Assembly (NCBI GenBank): GCA_945878795.1 | Contig: CAMDWF010000119.1 | Coordinates: forward strand, 1 to 6,863 | Direction: 5' to 3' | Origin: Synechococcus sp. UW140 | GTDB taxonomy: Bacteria > Cyanobacteriota > Cyanobacteriia > PCC-6307 > Cyanobiaceae | Length of the DNA: 6,863 nucleotides | Shown: one piece after another, positions 5,561 to 6,863 of the stretch | Layout of the letters: each line of letters begins with the position of its first letter | How positions within the stretch are numbered: position 1 is the stretch's first letter | Made by a program: the position numbers and the translations under genes | The notes under the pieces: generated by a model | Told to the model about the DNA's origin: nothing | Seen by the model: the letters and a program-made list of their open reading frames with translations, nothing else | Database searches by the model: none

Positions 5561-5756
5561 AATGATTAATTTTGATTGGGGTACAAATGTAAGTCACTAA
5601 TTATGGCCCGGCTTAATCAAGAAAAGTTGATCAACAAAAACCACAACAAACCCTCGGCTTCTGTAAAATAACAACAGAAATTCTGGTATCCGTTGTGAGC
5701 CAAGGGATTTTTTGGCATCCAACCGGGCATCATTTACCCCAAGGGGCCAGACCTTT

Positions 5757-5870
5757 TCAGGCCCCCAGGCTGCCGCCGCGGCGGTACTGGATCCAGGCGG
5801 CCATGAAGAGGCCGGCAAGGGTGACCGGGATCAGACCCAGCACGATGCCGCAGAGGAGGGGTTCGATCAT
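5757..5870 (-). CDS. petG: Cytochrome b6f complex subunit PetG
   Basis: PetG is a single-span thylakoid membrane subunit needed for assembly or stability of the cytochrome b6f complex, which carries electrons between plastoquinone and plastocyanin or cytochrome c6. The 37-residue product begins MIEPLLCGIVLGLIPVTLAG and continues LFMAAWIQYRRGGSLGA, which matches the family along its whole length: a short N-terminus, one hydrophobic helix (about 4-26), then the conserved WIQYRRG stromal end. The gene is far shorter than usual ORF-calling cutoffs. It diverges from cytM across a 72-bp gap, and no convincing terminator lies immediately after its stop; the first strong minus-strand terminator is at 5353-5382. 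Confidence 0.97.
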   Translation of the reverse strand: MIEPLLCGIVLGLIPVTLAGLFMAAWIQYRRGGSLGA

Positions 5871-5942
5871 TGAGAATCCGGGGATGGTCGTGGCTTCATT
5901 GTCCCATGGCCAGCGCCCCCCAGCCATGCCGCTTCAAGCTCT
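5871..5942. promoter_or_regulatory. Divergent petG-cytM promoter region
   Basis: These 72 bp separate the divergent starts of petG and cytM, so both promoters must lie here or inside the neighbouring reading frames. I could not pick out a good -35/-10 pair for either gene; GACAAT on the minus strand near 5900 is a weak -10 candidate for petG. No Shine-Dalgarno sequence stands out ahead of either start. Confidence 0.4.
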
Positions 5943-6398
5943 GTGACCGCTGTGCCGCCCCTCGCCCCCGCTGAGCTCTCCGGGATCCCCGGTTCTGGGG
6001 CCATCCTGCCCTCGGCGCCCGGGACCCCACTGGAGGTCAGCGGCGCTTGGCCGGGACGACGCCTGCTGGGCCTGATGCTGGCCCTGGCCCTGGCGGCGGG
6101 ATTGCTGCTGGCGGTGCTCCTGCAAGCGGGCCCCCGGGATCCCTACAGCCGCGCCACCTTGGCCCTCAAAGGGGATGATGTCAGCGGCGGCAAGCTCTTC
6201 CGCCTCAATTGCGCCGGCTGCCATGGCCTGGCCGCCCAGGGGCTGGTGGGTCCCAGCCTCCATGGCGTTGATCACCGCAAGAACGATCGCCAGTTGATCC
6301 AGCAGGTCATCAGCGGCCGCACGCCGCCCATGCCCCGCTTCCAGCTGGATCCCCAGGAGATGGCTGACCTGCTGGCCTTCCTGCACCGGCTGGCGTGA
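5943..6398 (+). CDS. cytM: Cytochrome cM, membrane-anchored c-type cytochrome
   Basis: Monoheme class I cytochrome c. In other cyanobacteria cytochrome cM affects the balance of photosynthetic and respiratory electron flow, mainly under stress or in the presence of sugar; its exact role is unsettled. The 151-residue product has a Pro/Ala-rich N-terminal segment (1-38), one hydrophobic helix (about 41-61, RLLGLMLALALAAGLLLAVL) that is probably an uncleaved anchor, the DPYSRATLALKGD lead-in, the heme-binding Cys90-Ala-Gly-Cys93-His94, and a likely axial Met130 in GRTPPMPRFQ. The ending PQEMADLLAFLHRL fits the CytM subgroup. The start is GTG at 5943 or GTG at 5952; there is no upstream ATG in frame close by. 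The RNA methyltransferase gene follows after 13 bp, so the two are probably co-transcribed. Confidence 0.9.
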   Translation: MTAVPPLAPAELSGIPGSGAILPSAPGTPLEVSGAWPGRRLLGLMLALALAAGLLLAVLLQAGPRDPYSRATLALKGDDVSGGKLFRLNCAGCHGLAAQGLVGPSLHGVDHRKNDRQLIQQVISGRTPPMPRFQLDPQEMADLLAFLHRLA

Positions 6399-6411
6399 AT
6401 CACCCCTATCC

Positions 6412-6863
6412 ATGACCCTGCATCTGGTGCTGGTGGAGCCTGCCGGCGCCCGCAATCTGGGCAGCGTCGCGCGGCTGTGCGCCAATTTCGGGGTAGCTGA
6501 ACTGCGCCTGGTGGCTCCCCGCTGTGATCCGCTGGGGGCGGAGGCCCGCCAGATGGCCGTGCATGCCCAGGCAGTGCTGGAGAGTGCGCCTCAGTTCGCC
6601 GACCTGGCGGCCGCCCTGGCCGATTGTGGTCGGGTGGTGGCCGCCACTGGCCGCCGCGAGGGGGCGCCCCTGGCCCTGCACGACCCAGCCGCAGCCCTCG
6701 ACTGGCTGGGGGCGGACGTGGCCCCGGCAGCACCAGCCGCCCCAGGGCCCCATGGGGCCAGCCCCCTTGGGGCCCTGCCGGTGGCCCTGGTGTTCGGCCG
6801 CGAGGACCGGGGCCTGAGCAACGACGAATTACTCATGGCCGGCCGGCTGCTGCGCCTCGATGC
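6412..6863 (+). CDS. SpoU/TrmH-family RNA methyltransferase (TrmJ-like), 3' truncated
   Basis: S-adenosylmethionine-dependent RNA 2'-O-methyltransferase of the SPOUT class, closest in pattern to the TrmJ (group 1) branch, which methylates tRNA position 32. The frame is open from the ATG at 6412 to the end of the window (150 complete codons), so the C-terminal part with the last knot motif is missing. Motif 1 is clear in LVLVEPAGARNLGSVARLC, with the conserved Asn15 and Arg21, followed by GVAELRLVAPRCD. Motif 2 appears as LVFGREDRGLSNDEL at about 127-140, with the expected Gly-Arg-Glu. Between them lies an Ala/Pro/Gly-rich insertion at about 101-121 (APAAPAAPGPHGASPLGALP) that is not part of the family core. 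The start is 13 bp after the cytM stop. Distinguishing tRNA from rRNA as target needs the missing end. Confidence 0.88.
   Translation, partial: MTLHLVLVEPAGARNLGSVARLCANFGVAELRLVAPRCDPLGAEARQMAVHAQAVLESAPQFADLAAALADCGRVVAATGRREGAPLALHDPAAALDWLGADVAPAAPAAPGPHGASPLGALPVALVFGREDRGLSNDELLMAGRLLRLD

Larger units (their letters stand above)
5144..5756. other. Intergenic region without a convincing gene, partly AT-rich
   Basis: About 600 bp between the AraC gene and petG. The part up to about 5450 is of mixed composition and holds a perfect inverted repeat (5314-5335) and a minus-strand terminator (5353-5382). From about 5485 to 5700 the sequence becomes strongly AT-rich, unlike the GC-rich genes on both sides. 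Within it are an 8-bp inverted repeat AATCATTT/AAATGATT (5522-5529 and 5560-5567), a 10-bp palindrome GTTGATCAAC (5626-5635) and TTCTGT-N9-ACAGAA (5659-5679). Short open frames exist (a 71-codon plus-strand frame at 5172-5387 and a 22-codon minus-strand frame near 5520), but none has a ribosome binding site or a recognisable domain. A weak minus-strand promoter for the AraC gene could be TTGCCA (5251-5246), 17 bp, CATAGA (5228-5223). Confidence 0.6.

Noticed and set aside
5597..5818. 73-codon minus-strand frame overlapping petG
   Set aside because: It reads petG in another frame and has no support of its own; petG matches its family over its full length.
5695..5946. 83-codon plus-strand frame opposite petG
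   Set aside because: Antisense to petG and across the divergent promoter region; no motif or ribosome binding site.
1..6863. HIP1 octamer (GCGATCGC) repeats typical of many cyanobacteria
   Set aside because: I found near matches such as GCGATCGG and GCGATCGA but no exact copy.
1..6863. CRISPR array, complete insertion sequence, tRNA gene or defence system
   Set aside because: No regularly spaced repeats, transposase motifs with terminal repeats, cloverleaf-like segments or defence domains were visible.

Overview
The window looks like chromosomal DNA from a GC-rich picocyanobacterium of the Synechococcus/Cyanobium type. The evidence is a GuaB3-type IMP dehydrogenase, the small RNA Yfr1 between guaB3 and trxA, the cytochrome b6f subunit PetG, and cytochrome cM, which together point to an oxygenic phototroph of this lineage. 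The placement is inferred from these genes and their order, not from a marker phylogeny. Neither end of the window is a natural boundary: guaB3 lacks its start and the RNA methyltransferase lacks its end.

Layout. (1) 1-1071: guaB3, plus strand, 5' truncated. (2) 1072-1315: a non-coding spacer with the Yfr1 small RNA (5' hairpin, exposed ACTCCTCACAC, terminator hairpin), then a hairpin-rich leader before trxA. (3) 1316-3990: a tight plus-strand cluster of trxA, a LOG-family protein with extra N- and C-terminal segments, hisH and an rsmD-like methyltransferase. LOG and hisH overlap as ATGA; hisH and rsmD probably overlap as TTGA. A strong terminator follows at 4004-4041. (4) 4040-5020: a convergent AraC-family regulator on the minus strand. 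Its 5' end is odd: the frame stays open for 40 codons upstream without a normal start, then shows an in-frame TAA with an ATG beyond it. (5) 5144-5756: about 600 bp without a convincing gene. It holds a perfect 9-bp inverted repeat, a minus-strand intrinsic terminator and a sharply AT-rich stretch. (6) 5757-5870: petG, minus strand, 37 codons. (7) 5943-6863: cytM and a SpoU/TrmJ-type RNA methyltransferase, plus strand, diverging from petG across 72 bp.

How the parts fit. Most genes are housekeeping: GMP synthesis, thiol redox, histidine synthesis, rRNA and tRNA/rRNA methylation, and electron transport. The operon structure is defined by the short gaps and overlaps. The AraC gene and the AT-rich spacer are the parts that look accessory, sitting between rsmD and petG. 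I see no CRISPR array, complete insertion sequence, tRNA, toxin-antitoxin pair or defence system. The best candidates for something undescribed are small: a possible unannotated minus-strand transcript ending at the 5353-5382 terminator, the palindrome at 5314-5335, and the disrupted 5' end of the AraC gene.
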